DNA from: Compostimonas suwonensis
GTDB lineage: Bacteria; Actinomycetota; Actinomycetes; Actinomycetales; Microbacteriaceae
Reading direction: 5' to 3'
Assembly (NCBI RefSeq): GCF_002797855.1
Contig: NZ_PGFB01000003.1
Coordinates: 372,001-436,000 of the forward strand
Length of the DNA stretch: 64,000 nt
Below the pieces are notes generated by a model. That model ran no database searches and was not told the origin of the DNA. It saw nothing but the letters and a program-made list of their open reading frames with translations. Positions within the stretch are counted from its first letter, which is position 1. Every line of letters starts with the position of its first letter. Position numbers and translations under genes: made by a program. Positions 26,403-35,891 of this stretch are shown here, one piece after another.

Positions 26403-27578
26403 TCAGGAGGCGTGTCCGGCCCGGCGGTAGTGCCGCGAACGCAGCCCGACGACGACCGAGGAGATCGCGATGGCCGCGCAGGAGCCGAGGATCACGGCGA
26501 GCGTGCCCTCGTCGGCGACCTCGGGCAGGGCCTCGAAGGCGAGCTCGTTCATGAGCAGCGCGACGGTGAAGCCGATGCCGCCGAGCGCGCTGACCGCGAA
26601 CAGATCGGGCATCGACAGCACGGGCTTCGAACCGCGCGCGGTCAGCCGGATGGCGAGGCCTCCGGCGAGGGTGATGCCCACGATCTTGCCGATCGGCAGC
26701 GCGACGAGGATCGCCCAGAACGCCGGGCTCAGCTCGCTCACCCGCACGGCGGGGATCGCGACCATGGCCGCCGAGAACGCGAAGAGCGGCAGCACGATCG
26801 TGTTGGAGTACGGCTCGAGCACGTGCGCCGCGCGGCCCCCCGGCCGACGGGCCGCCAGCAGGCCGAGGGCGACTCCGGCGATCGTCGCGTGCACCCCCGA
26901 GAGGGAGGTGAGGTACCAGGTCGCGACGCCGAGCACGATCATCGCCGTGACGATCGGCCACGCCGGGCGGCGTGCGAGCACCCAGCGCGAGCGCGGCGCG
27001 AGCAGCCGGCTCAGCAGCCCGAAGGCGATGGCGGTGAGGGCCGCGAGGCCGACGAAGGCGAGGTTCGCGTCGGTCGTGAAGAAGAAGGCGATGATGAGGA
27101 TGGCCACGAGGTCGTCGAGCACGGCGAGGGCCAGCAGGAACACCCGCACGCGCGTGGGCAGGCTGCGCCCCACGACGGCGAGGACGCCGAGGGCGAAGGC
27201 GATGTCGGTCGCCGTCGGGATCGGCCAGCCGACGGCGAGCCCCGAGCTCGCGGCGATCGCGAGGTAGATGAGGGCCGGCACGACGACGCCGCCGACCGCC
27301 GCGATCGCCGGCAGGAGCGCCTTCTTCGCGGAGTCGAGCTCGCCGATCGCGAGCTCCCGTTTGAGCTCGACGGCGACGATGAAGAAGAACACCGCGAGCA
27401 GGCCGTCGCTGATCCAGTGCCCGACCGAGAGGTCGAGGCCGATCGCCGGCAGCCCCACACGGGTCGCCGAGAAGGCGATCAGCTCGGGGCCGATGGCCGT
27501 GTTGGCGAGCAGGAGGCCGAGTGCTGCGGCGAACATCAGGATGCCGGCGGCGTAGCGCTCGGAACGGACAAAGCTCAT
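26403..27578 (-). CDS. nhaA: Na+/H+ antiporter NhaA
   Basis: This 391-residue membrane antiporter exchanges Na+ for H+ in pH and salt homeostasis. There are about 11-12 membrane segments. The ion-binding region reads IPTATDIAFALGVLAVVG followed by LLALAVLDDLVAILIIAFFF, giving the paired Asp residues equivalent to E. coli D163/D164, and the assembly helix ends GGIGFTVALLMNELAF. ATG 27578 has GAGGAG 5-10 nt upstream. The leader 27579-27713 is G/C-rich with no gene. Confidence 0.93.
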   Translation of the reverse strand: MSFVRSERYAAGILMFAAALGLLLANTAIGPELIAFSATRVGLPAIGLDLSVGHWISDGLLAVFFFIVAVELKRELAIGELDSAKKALLPAIAAVGGVVVPALIYLAIAASSGLAVGWPIPTATDIAFALGVLAVVGRSLPTRVRVFLLALAVLDDLVAILIIAFFFTTDANLAFVGLAALTAIAFGLLSRLLAPRSRWVLARRPAWPIVTAMIVLGVATWYLTSLSGVHATIAGVALGLLAARRPGGRAAHVLEPYSNTIVLPLFAFSAAMVAIPAVRVSELSPAFWAILVALPIGKIVGITLAGGLAIRLTARGSKPVLSMPDLFAVSALGGIGFTVALLMNELAFEALPEVADEGTLAVILGSCAAIAISSVVVGLRSRHYRRAGHAS

Positions 27579-27713
27579 GGGGCTCCTCTGTAGTCCGCGC
27601 CCGCGGGGTGGCGGAGGACTCGAGAGCGGCAGAGGGGTCTCGCCGCCCGCCGACCAGACTTCCCGGCGCACCGCGGCCAGTTTAGCGAGAGGGCGGGGTG
27701 CGCCGGGGCATGC

Positions 27714-28628
27714 TCAGTCGGGCAGTTGGGTTCCTGTGAGGTCCTCGGCCACCGACCACAGGGAGGCGGCCAGGTCGACGCCTCGTGCGCTGCGCGGAAG
27801 CCGGGTCTTGACGGTCGGCCCGACGAGTCCGAAGCTCCGACCGGGTCCGTAGTAGCCGCCCTGCTCGGCCTGCGGGCTGGTCGCCGCGTAGAGGAGCGGC
27901 TCGGTGCCCTGCTCGACGCCCTGGGAGGGCAGGATCGTCCGGTCGCCGAGGAGCCGGCGGCGCGGGGCCTCGCGCCCCAGGTTGGCGCCCGCGGTCTGCA
28001 GATTGGTCCGGGTGTAGCCGGGGTGCGCGGTCGTGCTCAGCAGATCCCAGCCGCGTGCGGTCGCGACGGCGGCGAGGTGCTGGCCCATGAGCATGTCGGC
28101 GAGCTTGGACTGCGCATACGACATCGAGGGGCGGTAGCCCTCCGCCCACTGCAGATCGTCGAAGTGGATCCGGCCGACGTTGGCGGTGCCGCTCGACATC
28201 GTCACGACACGGGGCCGTTCTCCCCGCAGCACGAGTGGCAGCAGCAGATTGGTGAGGGCGAGGGGGCCGAGGAAGTTGCTGCCGAACTGCAGCTCGAAGC
28301 CGTCTGCCGTGAGCATGCGCTTCGGCGGCGCCATGACGCCCGCGTTGTTGACGAGCACGTCGATGGGGCGGCCGTCGGCGAGGAGCCCGTCTGCTAAGGC
28401 GCGCACGCTCGAGAGGTCGGCGAGGTCGACGCGGCGCACCTCGAGCGCCGCCGTCGGGAACTCCCGCAGGATCTGCGCCTTGGCCGCCTCGCCCTTCTCG
28501 GGGGTACGTACGGCGAGAACGACCTCGGCGCCGGCGCCGGCCATCCTGCGCGCCGCCTCCCTGCCGGTTCCGCTGTTGGAACCGGTGATGATCACGCGGC
28601 GTCCGCTCTGGTCGGGGACTGTGTACAT
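27714..28628 (-). CDS. SDR family oxidoreductase (retinol dehydrogenase/protochlorophyllide-reductase-like)
   Basis: This 304-residue enzyme has the cofactor motif TGSNSGTGREAARRM, NNAGVM near residue 93 and active-site YAQSKLAD near residue 175. The length and SNFLGPLALTNLLLP block fit the RDH/WWOX-like SDR subgroup; the substrate is unknown. It is divergent from a TetR gene with two AGACC-GGTCT operators in the shared spacer, the same layout as the TetR/SDR pair at 8209-9650. Confidence 0.88.
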   Translation of the reverse strand: MYTVPDQSGRRVIITGSNSGTGREAARRMAGAGAEVVLAVRTPEKGEAAKAQILREFPTAALEVRRVDLADLSSVRALADGLLADGRPIDVLVNNAGVMAPPKRMLTADGFELQFGSNFLGPLALTNLLLPLVLRGERPRVVTMSSGTANVGRIHFDDLQWAEGYRPSMSYAQSKLADMLMGQHLAAVATARGWDLLSTTAHPGYTRTNLQTAGANLGREAPRRRLLGDRTILPSQGVEQGTEPLLYAATSPQAEQGGYYGPGRSFGLVGPTVKTRLPRSARGVDLAASLWSVAEDLTGTQLPD

Positions 28629-28663
28629 CGGGATGCTCCTTCTCGCGCTGTCCGCGTTATATT

Positions 28664-28676
28664 AGACCGGCGGTCT
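28664..28676. promoter_or_regulatory. TetR operator 1 (SDR side)
   Basis: AGACCG-G-CGGTCT, a perfect 13-bp palindrome. Confidence 0.65.
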
Positions 28677-28695
28677 GTTCGAGTTCGATAGTAAC

Positions 28696-28708
28696 AGACC
28701 ATCGGTCT
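28696..28708. promoter_or_regulatory. TetR operator 2 (TetR side)
   Basis: AGACC-ATC-GGTCT, 32 bp centre-to-centre from operator 1 (about three helical turns). Confidence 0.65.
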
Positions 28709-28761
28709 TTAAGAAAGCGGATGTGACATGGACGTGAGGATGCCGGGAGAGCGGGTGTGCG

Positions 28762-29508
28762 GTGACAGCTGAGACGAGTGGCGCCGCGGCCTTCCAACGG
28801 GCGAGAACCGAGGAGCAGCGGGCCGAGCGTCGTGAGGCGATCCTCGCGACGGCGCGTGAGATGCTCGACGGCGCACGCGTGGCCGAGCTGAGCCTCAACG
28901 AGCTCGCACGTCAGGTGGGGCTCGCCAAGTCGAACGTGCTGCGCTACTTCGAGTCGCGCGAGGCCGTGCTGCTCGAGCTCTACGACCGCGAGTACCGGGC
29001 CTGGCTCGACGAGCTCGCCGGCCGGCTCGCGAGCGTGCCGCGCCCCGCACCCGCGAACGCCGAGGCCACCATCGAGATCGTCGCCGCAGCGCTCGCCGAG
29101 ACCGTCGCCCATCGGCGTGTGTTCTGCGAGCTGAGCGCGAGCGCCCCCAGCGTGCTGGAGCACAACGTCTCCGCCGACGTCGCGGCCGAGTACAAGCGCA
29201 CGACGATCGCCAACTCGAACCGGCTCGTCGGGATCGTCGCTCCCCTCGTCGGCGGACTGCCGGGGCTCGCGGCCGTCACCTTCGTGGGCGGTGTCACGAT
29301 CGCGATCGGCGGGGTCTGGTCGATGTCGCAGCCCTCACCCGGAATGGCGGCGGCCTATGCGGCGCACCCCGAGCTCCAGGCGCTGCGCCTCGATCTGCGC
29401 GTCGCCGTGCGCGAGCTCGTCGCGACCCTGCTCACGGGGCTCCGCCATCGGAGGACCGCTCTCTCGGAGGACGGATCGGACGGAGCCGCCGGTCTCATCG
29501 GGGAGTGA
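28762..29508 (+). CDS. TetR family transcriptional regulator
   Basis: This 248-residue regulator has a helix-turn-helix at about residues 22-70 (REAILATAREMLDGARVAEL ... AKSNVLRYFESREAVLLEL) and a C-terminal ligand domain. The GTG start at 28762 is the first reasonable one before the DNA-binding domain. It very likely represses itself and the divergent SDR gene through the paired AGACC palindromes. It is followed after 84 nt by mazG. Confidence 0.9.
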   Translation: MTAETSGAAAFQRARTEEQRAERREAILATAREMLDGARVAELSLNELARQVGLAKSNVLRYFESREAVLLELYDREYRAWLDELAGRLASVPRPAPANAEATIEIVAAALAETVAHRRVFCELSASAPSVLEHNVSADVAAEYKRTTIANSNRLVGIVAPLVGGLPGLAAVTFVGGVTIAIGGVWSMSQPSPGMAAAYAAHPELQALRLDLRVAVRELVATLLTGLRHRRTALSEDGSDGAAGLIGE

Positions 29509-29592
29509 CCGCGGCATCCCGGCCATGCGGGCGGCTCGGGCTCCTACGATGGACGCAGGCGGAAACGACCCCGCCGGAGCTGGAGCACGACC

Positions 29593-30312
29593 ATGAGCAC
29601 ACCGCAGTTCTCCTCGGGTGAGACCGGGCGGCGTCCGGCATCCAACGACGCACTCGACGAGCTCGTGCAGGTCGTCGCCCGGCTGCGCGCGCCCGGAGGC
29701 TGCCCCTGGGACGAGGAGCAGACCCACGAGTCGCTCGTGCAGTACCTCGTCGAGGAGAGCCACGAGCTCATCGACGCGATCGAGGTCGGCACCCGTGACG
29801 ACCTGCTCGAAGAGCTCGGCGACGTGCTCTACCAGGTGCTCTTCCACGCCGACATCGCCGCGCACACCGAGGGCGAGGGCTTCGACATCAACGACGTGGC
29901 CGCCCACATGACGAAGAAGATGGTGGGGCGGCATCCGCACGTCTTCGGAGACGCGCACGCCGAGACGGCCGACGACGTCGTCGCCGTATGGGACGACCTC
30001 AAGCGAGCCGAGAAGCCGGGCCGCACGAGCGTGCTCGACGGGATCCCGCAGGGCATGCCCGCGCTCGCGCTCGCCGACAAGCTCATCGGCCGCGCTCAGA
30101 AGATCGGTGTGCTCGAGGCGGATGCCACGGGCGGCATCCCCGTCGAGAGCGAGGACGAGCTCGGCCCCCTGCTGCTGGCGATCGTCGCCTCGGCGAAGTC
30201 GCGCGGGCTCGACGCCGAGCGCGCGCTGCGCTCGACGTTGCGCGGGCTGCAGGAGGAGATCCGCGACGCCGAGTCGGATGCGAGCGACGCGGGGATCATC
30301 GGGCTCGGTTGA
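29593..30312 (+). CDS. mazG: Nucleoside triphosphate pyrophosphohydrolase MazG
   Basis: This 239-residue house-cleaning enzyme hydrolyses (d)NTPs, including oxidised ones. The metal-binding EExxE region reads VEESHELIDAIE followed by EELGDVLYQVLFHADIA, with CPWDEEQTH upstream as in canonical MazG. Only one complete MazG domain is obvious; the C-terminal part (GLDAERALRSTLRGLQEEI) is the shortened second half seen in Actinobacteria. A -10-like TACGAT lies at 29545-29550, giving a leader of about 40 nt with GGAG before the ATG. Confidence 0.92.
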   Translation: MSTPQFSSGETGRRPASNDALDELVQVVARLRAPGGCPWDEEQTHESLVQYLVEESHELIDAIEVGTRDDLLEELGDVLYQVLFHADIAAHTEGEGFDINDVAAHMTKKMVGRHPHVFGDAHAETADDVVAVWDDLKRAEKPGRTSVLDGIPQGMPALALADKLIGRAQKIGVLEADATGGIPVESEDELGPLLLAIVASAKSRGLDAERALRSTLRGLQEEIRDAESDASDAGIIGLG

Positions 30313-30343
30313 GCGCGGCGGGCGGCTGAGCGGCCCGATATGG

Positions 30344-30432
30344 GGCCGACGTCGGGTCCGGGGGAGAAAAGCCCAGGGAGAAGCGACCGTACCCGAAACA
30401 ATCGCTCTCGAACCGGAAGCCCGACGTCGGCC
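30344..30432 (+). ncRNA. Candidate structured RNA (three-way junction) upstream of hisS
   Basis: The closing helix pairs GGCCGACGTCGGG (30344-30356) with CCCGACGTCGGCC (30420-30432), then, past a 2-nt bulge, TCCGG (30357-30361) with CCGGA (30413-30417). Inside are a short GGG/CCC hairpin (30362-30374) and a second helix GAG-AGCGA / TCGCT-CTC (30378-30409). The strand is assumed from the genes on either side. It may also simply end mazG transcription. Positions 30433-30640 hold no gene. Confidence 0.4.
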
Positions 30433-30644
30433 GGCGTGTGCGACGGTTGACCCCCTGAGCGATGGCCTGCACTGCAGCGCACACCGTCGAGTCCGTCGCG
30501 CCAACTCGCTGGCCACTCCTAGCTTGACCCCCGAACTGGTTACGCATGACCACCCTAGCAAATGTCACATCGAGCGCCACCCCCTTGTGCGTTTCGCGTC
30601 GGATCGGATGGTCGCGAGCCCGACGGAACCCGTGCGGCCCGTGC

Positions 30645-30656
30645 CAGAATTGCAGG
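30645..30656 (+). promoter_or_regulatory. Leaderless promoter of hisS
   Basis: CAGAAT at 30645-30650 is followed by 6 nt and ATG 30657. If used, the structured RNA upstream would not be part of this mRNA. Confidence 0.5.
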
Positions 30657-31955
30657 ATGGCCCGTGACATCAATCCTCCTCGCGGTATGCGCGACTTCCT
30701 GCCGAGCGAGAAGGCCAAGCGCGAGCACGCCCTCGGCGTCATCCGGCGCAGCTACGCCGCACACGGCTTCGACGAGATCGAGACGCCCGTCATGGAGGAC
30801 ATCGCGCGCCTGCACTCCGGGCTCGGCGGCGACAACGAGAAGCTCGGCTTCAGCGTGCTGCGCCGCGGCCTCGACGGCGACGAGGTGCAGGCGGCCGCGG
30901 CATCCGGCGACATCCTCTCGCTCGCCGACCTCGGCCTGCGTTTCGACCTGACCGTTCCGCTCGCGCGGTTCTACGCGAGCCACCGCGCCGAGCTGCCGGG
31001 CGTCTTCCGCGCCGTTCAGATCGCCCCGGTCTGGCGCGCCGAGCGGCCGCAGAAGGGTCGCTACCGGCAGTTCGTGCAGTGCGACATCGACATCATCGGC
31101 GAGGCGGGCCAGCTCGCCGAGGTCGAGCTCATCACGGCGACCGCCGCGACCCTCGACGCCCTGGGCCTCGAGGACTGCACGATCCGCATCAACGACCGTC
31201 GCATCCTCACCGGCATCCTCGAGTACTGCGGCTTCGACGAGAGCCGCTACGCGCAGGCCCTCATCTCGATCGACAAGCTCGACAAGATCGGCGCGGACGG
31301 CGTCGTCGCCGAGCTCGCCGAGCAGGGCCCGGATGCCGCGGCCGTGCTCGGCGGCATCCTCGCCGGTCTCGAGCCGCACCTCGCCGACGGCGGGGTCGAG
31401 CTCACGGTCGCGGCGATCACCGCGATCCTGCCGCCCGACATCGACTCCGACGCGGTCGCCGACCTCGACGGCCTCGCCCACGCCCTCACGGCGCTGCCCA
31501 CGGGCGTGAAGCTGCGCTTCGACCCCACGCTCGTGCGCGGCATGGGCTACTACACGGGCACGATCTTCGAGATCGCGCACCCCGGCTCCGGCAGCTCGGT
31601 CGGCGGCGGCGGCCGCTACGACGGCATGATCGGCCGTTTCCTCGGCCAGGACGTGCCGGCCTGCGGCTTCTCGATCGGCTTCGAGCGGGTCGTCGACCTT
31701 CTCGAGACGGATGCCGCGACCGCGAGCGACTCGGTCGTGCTCGTGCACGAGCAGGCCACCGGCGACGCGCTCGCCCGGCTCATCGCGATCAAGGCGGAGC
31801 TCGTCGCGCAGGGACGGCGCGTGCGGCTCGAGAAGCGCGCCAAGAACCTGAAGCCCGTGCTGGAGCGTGCCGCGGCATCCGGTTTCGGCAGTTTCGCCCT
31901 CGTGCCCGCCGACGCCCGCACGGCCGCCGAGCTCGACCTCAAGCCCCTCGCCTGA
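30657..31955 (+). CDS. hisS: Histidyl-tRNA synthetase
   Basis: This 432-residue class II synthetase begins with INPPRGMRDFLPSE (motif 1 region). Motif 2 is seen as APVWRAERPQKGRYRQFVQCD. The histidine-specific blocks LRFDPTLVRGMGYYTGTIFE and GGGRYDGMIG (motif 3) and a C-terminal anticodon-binding domain follow. ATG 30657 is favoured; an in-frame extension upstream (from 30546) lacks family features. Palindromic element E follows 41 nt after the stop. Confidence 0.94.
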   Translation: MARDINPPRGMRDFLPSEKAKREHALGVIRRSYAAHGFDEIETPVMEDIARLHSGLGGDNEKLGFSVLRRGLDGDEVQAAAASGDILSLADLGLRFDLTVPLARFYASHRAELPGVFRAVQIAPVWRAERPQKGRYRQFVQCDIDIIGEAGQLAEVELITATAATLDALGLEDCTIRINDRRILTGILEYCGFDESRYAQALISIDKLDKIGADGVVAELAEQGPDAAAVLGGILAGLEPHLADGGVELTVAAITAILPPDIDSDAVADLDGLAHALTALPTGVKLRFDPTLVRGMGYYTGTIFEIAHPGSGSSVGGGGRYDGMIGRFLGQDVPACGFSIGFERVVDLLETDAATASDSVVLVHEQATGDALARLIAIKAELVAQGRRVRLEKRAKNLKPVLERAAASGFGSFALVPADARTAAELDLKPLA

Positions 31956-31995
31956 CCCGCCGCCCTGCTCTGCCCGCTCACAACGACCTCCCCCC

Positions 31996-32080
31996 ACTCA
32001 AAACGACGGACTTTTTGCCCAAAAGGGCGCTTTCCGGGCCTGATGCGGCCGGAAAACGGGAAATCTCCGTCGTTTTGAGT
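31996..32080. repeat. Palindromic intergenic element, copy E
   Basis: Left arm ACTCAAAACGACGGA (31996-32010), right arm TCCGTCGTTTTGAGT (32066-32080), with further partly paired inner sequence (TTTCCGGGCC and GGCCGGAAAA are complementary). The left flank is C-rich and contains a broken arm copy (CTCACAACGACC near 31978). It lies between co-oriented hisS and eno. Confidence 0.85.
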
Positions 32081-32095
32081 TGCGCCATGGGTTAG

Positions 32096-33487
<1,392 letters not shown>

Positions 33488-33526
33488 CTGGTTCGGTCGA
33501 ACCCAGACGCAACCAGGGGAGGACTC

Positions 33527-34075
33527 TTGCCCACGTCACGAGTTCCCCCGCGCACCCGAAAGGTGCCGGTGCGCTTGGGTTCGACCGAGACCCCGACCGG
33601 AAGCTGGCTGCGCGGCATCCGTCTCTCGGGTTTCTCGCTGCTCGTCATGGGCATGCTCGTGCTGGCGATCGTCATCCTGGCGCCCGGCCTGCGCGTCTAC
33701 GTGGAGCAGCGGCAGGAGATCTCGCAGTTGAACGACGCCGTCGCCGCCCAGAAGGCCGACGTCGCCCAGCTTCAGGCGCAGCGCGAGCGCTGGAACGACA
33801 AGACCTTCATCGTCTCCCAGGCGCGTGAACGTCTTTACTACGTCATGCCTGGTGAAGTGAGTTTTCTCGTGATCAACGACCTGCAGGCGCCCGTCGCGCC
33901 CGCCGACGCGGCGCCGGTGAGCTCCGAGCTGCAGAAGACCTCGGTCGACTGGGTGCAGACCACCTTCCAGTCGCTCATGGCGGCCGGTCTGGGGGCCGTC
34001 GCGAGCGACGAGCCGGCCGATGCGCCCGCCCCGGATGCCCCGCCCGCACCACCGGCGGAAGGCGGCGCGCAATGA
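33527..34075 (+). CDS. Septum formation initiator (FtsB/DivIC-like)
   Basis: This 182-residue bitopic protein has a basic N-terminus, one membrane segment (about residues 34-56), then a coiled coil (EQRQEISQLNDAVAAQKADVAQLQAQ) and the family motif ARERLYYVMPGE. Such proteins bridge FtsQ and FtsL in the divisome. The start is TTG 33527, chosen because GGGGAGGA lies directly upstream and no other start fits. The Ala/Pro-rich tail after residue 165 is disordered. It follows eno by 39 nt, and the DUF501 gene overlaps its stop. Confidence 0.88.
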   Translation: MPTSRVPPRTRKVPVRLGSTETPTGSWLRGIRLSGFSLLVMGMLVLAIVILAPGLRVYVEQRQEISQLNDAVAAQKADVAQLQAQRERWNDKTFIVSQARERLYYVMPGEVSFLVINDLQAPVAPADAAPVSSELQKTSVDWVQTTFQSLMAAGLGAVASDEPADAPAPDAPPAPPAEGGAQ

Positions 34076-34554
34076 CGACCCCGCCGTTCGACCCCGTCAC
34101 CCAGCTCGACATCGACACCGTCTCGGCGCAGCTGGGCCGCCCCGCTCGTGGAGTGCTCGGCATCGCCGCGCGCACCCGCACGGGCGAGCCGACCGTCGTC
34201 GCCACCGCACCGCGGCTCGACGACGGCACGCCGTTCCCGACCCTCTACTACCTGAGCCACCCGGGTGCCGTCGCGGCGATCTCCTTCCTCGAGGCGACCG
34301 GCGTGATGAACGAGCTGAACGATCTGCTCGCCGATGACGAGGAGCTGCGGGCGGCCTACGCGCGGGCGCACGAGGCCTACCTCGCCGATCGCGGCACGAT
34401 CGAGGACATCCCCGAGATCGACGGCATCTCGGCCGGCGGCATGCCCACGCGCGTCAAATGCCTGCACGCCCTCGCGGCTCACGCCCTCGCGGCGGGCCCC
34501 GGGGTCAATCCGATCGGCGACATCGCCCTCGAACGGGCCGACTGGGCGCCCTAG
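34072..34554 (+). CDS. DUF501 domain-containing protein
   Basis: This 160-residue protein is the classic neighbour of eno and ftsB in Actinobacteria. The motif TLYYLSHPGAVAAISFLEATGVM and the closing MPTRVKCLHALAAHALAAGPGVNPIGDIAL are the family's conserved parts, with a His-Cys-His arrangement that may bind metal. Its role is unknown. ATG 34072 overlaps the ftsB stop by 4 nt. Confidence 0.9.
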   Translation: MTTPPFDPVTQLDIDTVSAQLGRPARGVLGIAARTRTGEPTVVATAPRLDDGTPFPTLYYLSHPGAVAAISFLEATGVMNELNDLLADDEELRAAYARAHEAYLADRGTIEDIPEIDGISAGGMPTRVKCLHALAAHALAAGPGVNPIGDIALERADWAP

Positions 34555-35849
34555 TGAGCGGCGCGTGCGGGTCGGGAACGGTGTCACGGACGCGCGGCCG
34601 CGGTCGTGTCATCCGGCTCGCCCTGGCGGGTGCCCTGGGGCTCGCAGCCGCTTTCGCCGGGGCCTCTCCCGCCGTCGCCGACCCGGTTCGCGATCGCGAG
34701 TACTGGCTGAACGACTACGGCTTCACCGAGGCCTGGAACACGACGAAGGGCGCGGGCGTGACCGTGGCGGTCATCGACACGGGCGTCGACGCGAGCGTGC
34801 CCGACCTGGCCGGCGCGGTCGTGGGCGGCACGGATGTCTCGGGGATCGGCTCCCCGAACGGCCAGACCCCCGTCGGCGAGAACAGCGACCACGGCACGCT
34901 CGTCGCCTCGCTGCTCGCCGGCCGCGGCACCGGCCCGGGCAACGGGGTCATCGGCGTCGCCCCGGAGGCCTCGCTGCTCGCCGTCTCGGTGGCGCTCGGG
35001 CAGTCGGATGCGACGAAGAGCACCGACGACCAGATCGCCGAGGCCGTGCGATGGTCGGTCGACAACGGCGCCGACATCATCAACATGTCGCTCACCCGCA
35101 ACAGCCTGCAGTGGCCGGAGAGCTGGGACGACGCCTTCCTCTACGCCTTCGAGCACGACGTGATCATCGTCGCGGCCGCCGGCAACCGGGGGAGCGGCAC
35201 GACCGAGGTGGGTGCGCCCGCCACGATCCCGGGGGTGGTCACGATCGCCGGGGTCGACCGCAGCCGGGGGGCGAGCTTCGACGCCTCCTCGCAGGGCATC
35301 ACGATCTCGGTGGCCGCGCCGAGCGAGGAGCTCGTCGGCGTGCTCCCGGGCGGCTCCTACGGCATCTGGGAGGGCACGAGCGGCGCCGCGCCCCTCGTCT
35401 CCGGTCTCTTCGCGCTCGTGCGAGCGGCGTACCCCGACCTCGACGCGGGCAACGTCATCAACCGCGTGGTGGCCACGGCGACGCCCGTCGGCGACCAGAT
35501 CCCGAGCCCGATCTACGGCTACGGCCTCATCAACGCGCAGGCGGCCGTCACCGCCGAGGTGCCTTCCGTCACGACGAATCCCACGGATGCCCTCGCCGAG
35601 TGGATCCGGGTCTACCGGCGTGCCGAGGCGCCCGAGACGCCGTCCACGGAGCCGCCCAGCACCGCCGTGGCCACACCTCTTCCCTCTCCGCCCCCGGAGC
35701 GGGTCAACGCCGGGTCGTTGCTCGTGGTGCCACCAGCACTCGTGCGCGACGTGAGTATTCCCCTCGCAGTTCTGATGGGTTTCCTGACTCTCGGAACCCT
35801 CGCTGGAATCGGCGCGACCCGCCATTTCAGACGAGTGCGGGGCAAGTAG
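34554..35849 (+). CDS. Membrane-anchored subtilisin-like serine protease (S8, mycosin-like)
   Basis: This 431-residue protein has a signal peptide (LALAGALGLAAAFAGASPAVA), then an S8 domain with catalytic Asp in VAVIDTGVD, His in NSDHGTLVASLLAGRG and Ser in GTSGAAPLVSGL. A Pro-rich linker and one C-terminal membrane segment (LAVLMGFLTLGTLAGIGA) with a short basic tail follow. This domain order matches mycosins of type VII secretion, but no ESX genes are nearby, so it may be a general surface protease. GTG 34554 overlaps the DUF501 stop; GTG 34581 is an alternative start. Confidence 0.88.
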   Translation: MSGACGSGTVSRTRGRGRVIRLALAGALGLAAAFAGASPAVADPVRDREYWLNDYGFTEAWNTTKGAGVTVAVIDTGVDASVPDLAGAVVGGTDVSGIGSPNGQTPVGENSDHGTLVASLLAGRGTGPGNGVIGVAPEASLLAVSVALGQSDATKSTDDQIAEAVRWSVDNGADIINMSLTRNSLQWPESWDDAFLYAFEHDVIIVAAAGNRGSGTTEVGAPATIPGVVTIAGVDRSRGASFDASSQGITISVAAPSEELVGVLPGGSYGIWEGTSGAAPLVSGLFALVRAAYPDLDAGNVINRVVATATPVGDQIPSPIYGYGLINAQAAVTAEVPSVTTNPTDALAEWIRVYRRAEAPETPSTEPPSTAVATPLPSPPPERVNAGSLLVVPPALVRDVSIPLAVLMGFLTLGTLAGIGATRHFRRVRGK

Positions 35850-35891
35850 TAGATTGTTCGCATACTCAGACGTAATTGGAGACGCATTACC

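Noticed and set aside
27579-27713. Possible ion-responsive riboswitch upstream of nhaA
   Set aside because: No recognisable riboswitch core was seen; only generic GC-rich pairing.
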